A DNA stretch of 60,300 bases, from assembly GCF_002803155.1 (NCBI RefSeq), contig NZ_NNBP01000044.1:1-60300 (forward strand). The letters run 5' to 3'. The notes beneath the pieces are model-generated. The model had not been told where the DNA came from and made no database searches. It saw only the letters and a list, made by a program, of their open reading frames with translations. Made by a program: the position numbers and the translations under genes. The DNA is from Streptomyces sp. CB02959 (GTDB lineage: Bacteria > Actinomycetota > Actinomycetes > Streptomycetales > Streptomycetaceae). This document shows, in pieces, positions 60,051 to 60,300 of the stretch (positions are counted from its first letter, which is position 1; each line of letters opens with the position of its first letter).

Positions 60051-60300
60051 CGCTCCAAGAGCTCTACGACTGCGCCCCGTACGTCTCGGCGGCGGTCCTG
60101 GCGGTGTTCGCCGTGCGGGCACTCGTCTGGGGCGTTCGCTACCTCACGGCGGATCGCATGACGAGGGCCAGCCTCCGACAGACGGTGCGCGTGCGCCGGA
60201 CCTGGAAGCGCTTGGCACAGATGGCCGGCTTGTCGGTCACGGACAAGATGCCCACTGCGCTGGCGGCCCTGACCACCGACTCAGACGCTGTTGTCGTTCC
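60047..60300 (+). CDS. probable TraB/FtsK-like conjugation ATPase, N-terminal part
   Basis: The first 84 codons of a gene cut by the window edge, starting at ATG 60047 in an ATGA overlap. A transmembrane segment (YVSAAVLAVFAVRALVWGVR) is followed by a basic cytoplasmic stretch (TVRVRRTWKRLAQMAGLSVT). This matches the N-terminus of AICE FtsK/SpoIIIE-type DNA translocases that move double-stranded DNA. The Walker motifs would lie beyond the window, so the call rests on position and N-terminal pattern. Confidence 0.65.
   Translation, partial: MTLQELYDCAPYVSAAVLAVFAVRALVWGVRYLTADRMTRASLRQTVRVRRTWKRLAQMAGLSVTDKMPTALAALTTDSDAVVV

Larger units (their letters stand above)
50147..60300. mobile_element. 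left part of an AICE (integrative and conjugative element)
   Basis: Starts at the tRNA-Arg(ACG) att fragment and runs past the window. Gene content is that of Streptomyces AICEs: NUDIX plus XRE-TPR regulator, short overlapping hypothetical genes, KorSA-like GntR repressor, a MARIRVGLLDSTRF-type gene and a probable TraB N-terminus. GC is lower and more variable than in the chromosome. Integrase, excisionase and replication genes and attR are not in view. Confidence 0.82.

Overview
The window is high-GC DNA (mostly above 70% G+C by eye, strong G/C third-position bias, frequent GTG/TTG starts, ATGA/GTGA gene overlaps) with gene families typical of Streptomyces: Scr1-type XRE/DUF397 pair, SigB/SigF-like sigma factors, DUF4232 lipoprotein, LytR_C protein, TrmB/S53 pair. 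It reads as a conserved Streptomyces chromosome segment interrupted by three blocks of accessory DNA.

Layout. 0.2-2.8 kb: lipoprotein, VapB/ParB-like small protein, LytR_C membrane protein and upp (uracil salvage). 2.85-5.76 kb: a lower-GC block with an RmlD-like reductase and a large serine integrase, possibly a minimal integrated element between upp and the tadA genes. 6.0-7.3 kb: tRNA adenosine deaminase-associated gene, tadA, tRNA-Ser(CGA). 7.3-14.8 kb: an accessory block directly behind the tRNA-Ser terminator, with a LysR regulator, two SDR oxidoreductases and a compact azole RiPP (TOMM) operon: a 39-aa precursor, an 18-bp intercistronic hairpin, a leader-binding/YcaO cyclodehydratase fusion ending in PWPLPFL, and a SagB-type dehydrogenase. 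14.4-19.9 kb: membrane proteins, a Dabb protein, two consecutive SigB/F-like sigma factors and a lipoprotein. 20-24 kb: small regulators and a GntR remnant. 24.3-28.6 kb: MarR, a DHA2 transporter with a carboxypeptidase-regulatory-like tail, and a YceI protein carrying the same kind of domain. 28.7-31.3 kb: TrmB regulator divergent from a secreted sedolisin. 31.7-34.2 kb: TetR/MFS efflux operon. 34.3-40.6 kb: OmpR-type two-component system followed by GT2-GtrA and GT39 membrane glycosyltransferases. 40.8-49.5 kb: flavin reductases, amidohydrolase, DUF2797 protein, GlxA regulator, RDD protein, cytochrome P450, DUF4097 protein and a ribbon-helix-helix protein with a phased repeat array upstream.

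From about 50.15 kb to the right edge the DNA has the character of an actinomycete integrative and conjugative element (AICE). It begins at a 42-bp 3' half of a tRNA-Arg(ACG) gene (predicted attL). It carries a near-50% GC AlbA_2 (Schlafen-like) gene coupled to a small ORF, a second tRNA-derived scar, an IS5-like remnant, a P-loop kinase, a NUDIX hydrolase convergent with an XRE-TPR regulator, a degenerate resolvase-like protein, a 1.4-kb non-coding region with hairpins, a KorSA-like GntR repressor, and the start of the conjugation block running off the window (probable TraB/FtsK N-terminus). Replication, excision and integrase genes and the intact tRNA-Arg are expected beyond the right end.

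Most distinctive: the RiPP operon with a precursor core I do not recognise, the accretion of two tRNA-derived att fragments at the AICE edge, and several operator-like arrays predicted by eye (MarR, TrmB, TetR, XRE, RHH, GntR). All functions are inferred from sequence reading; no searches were run.
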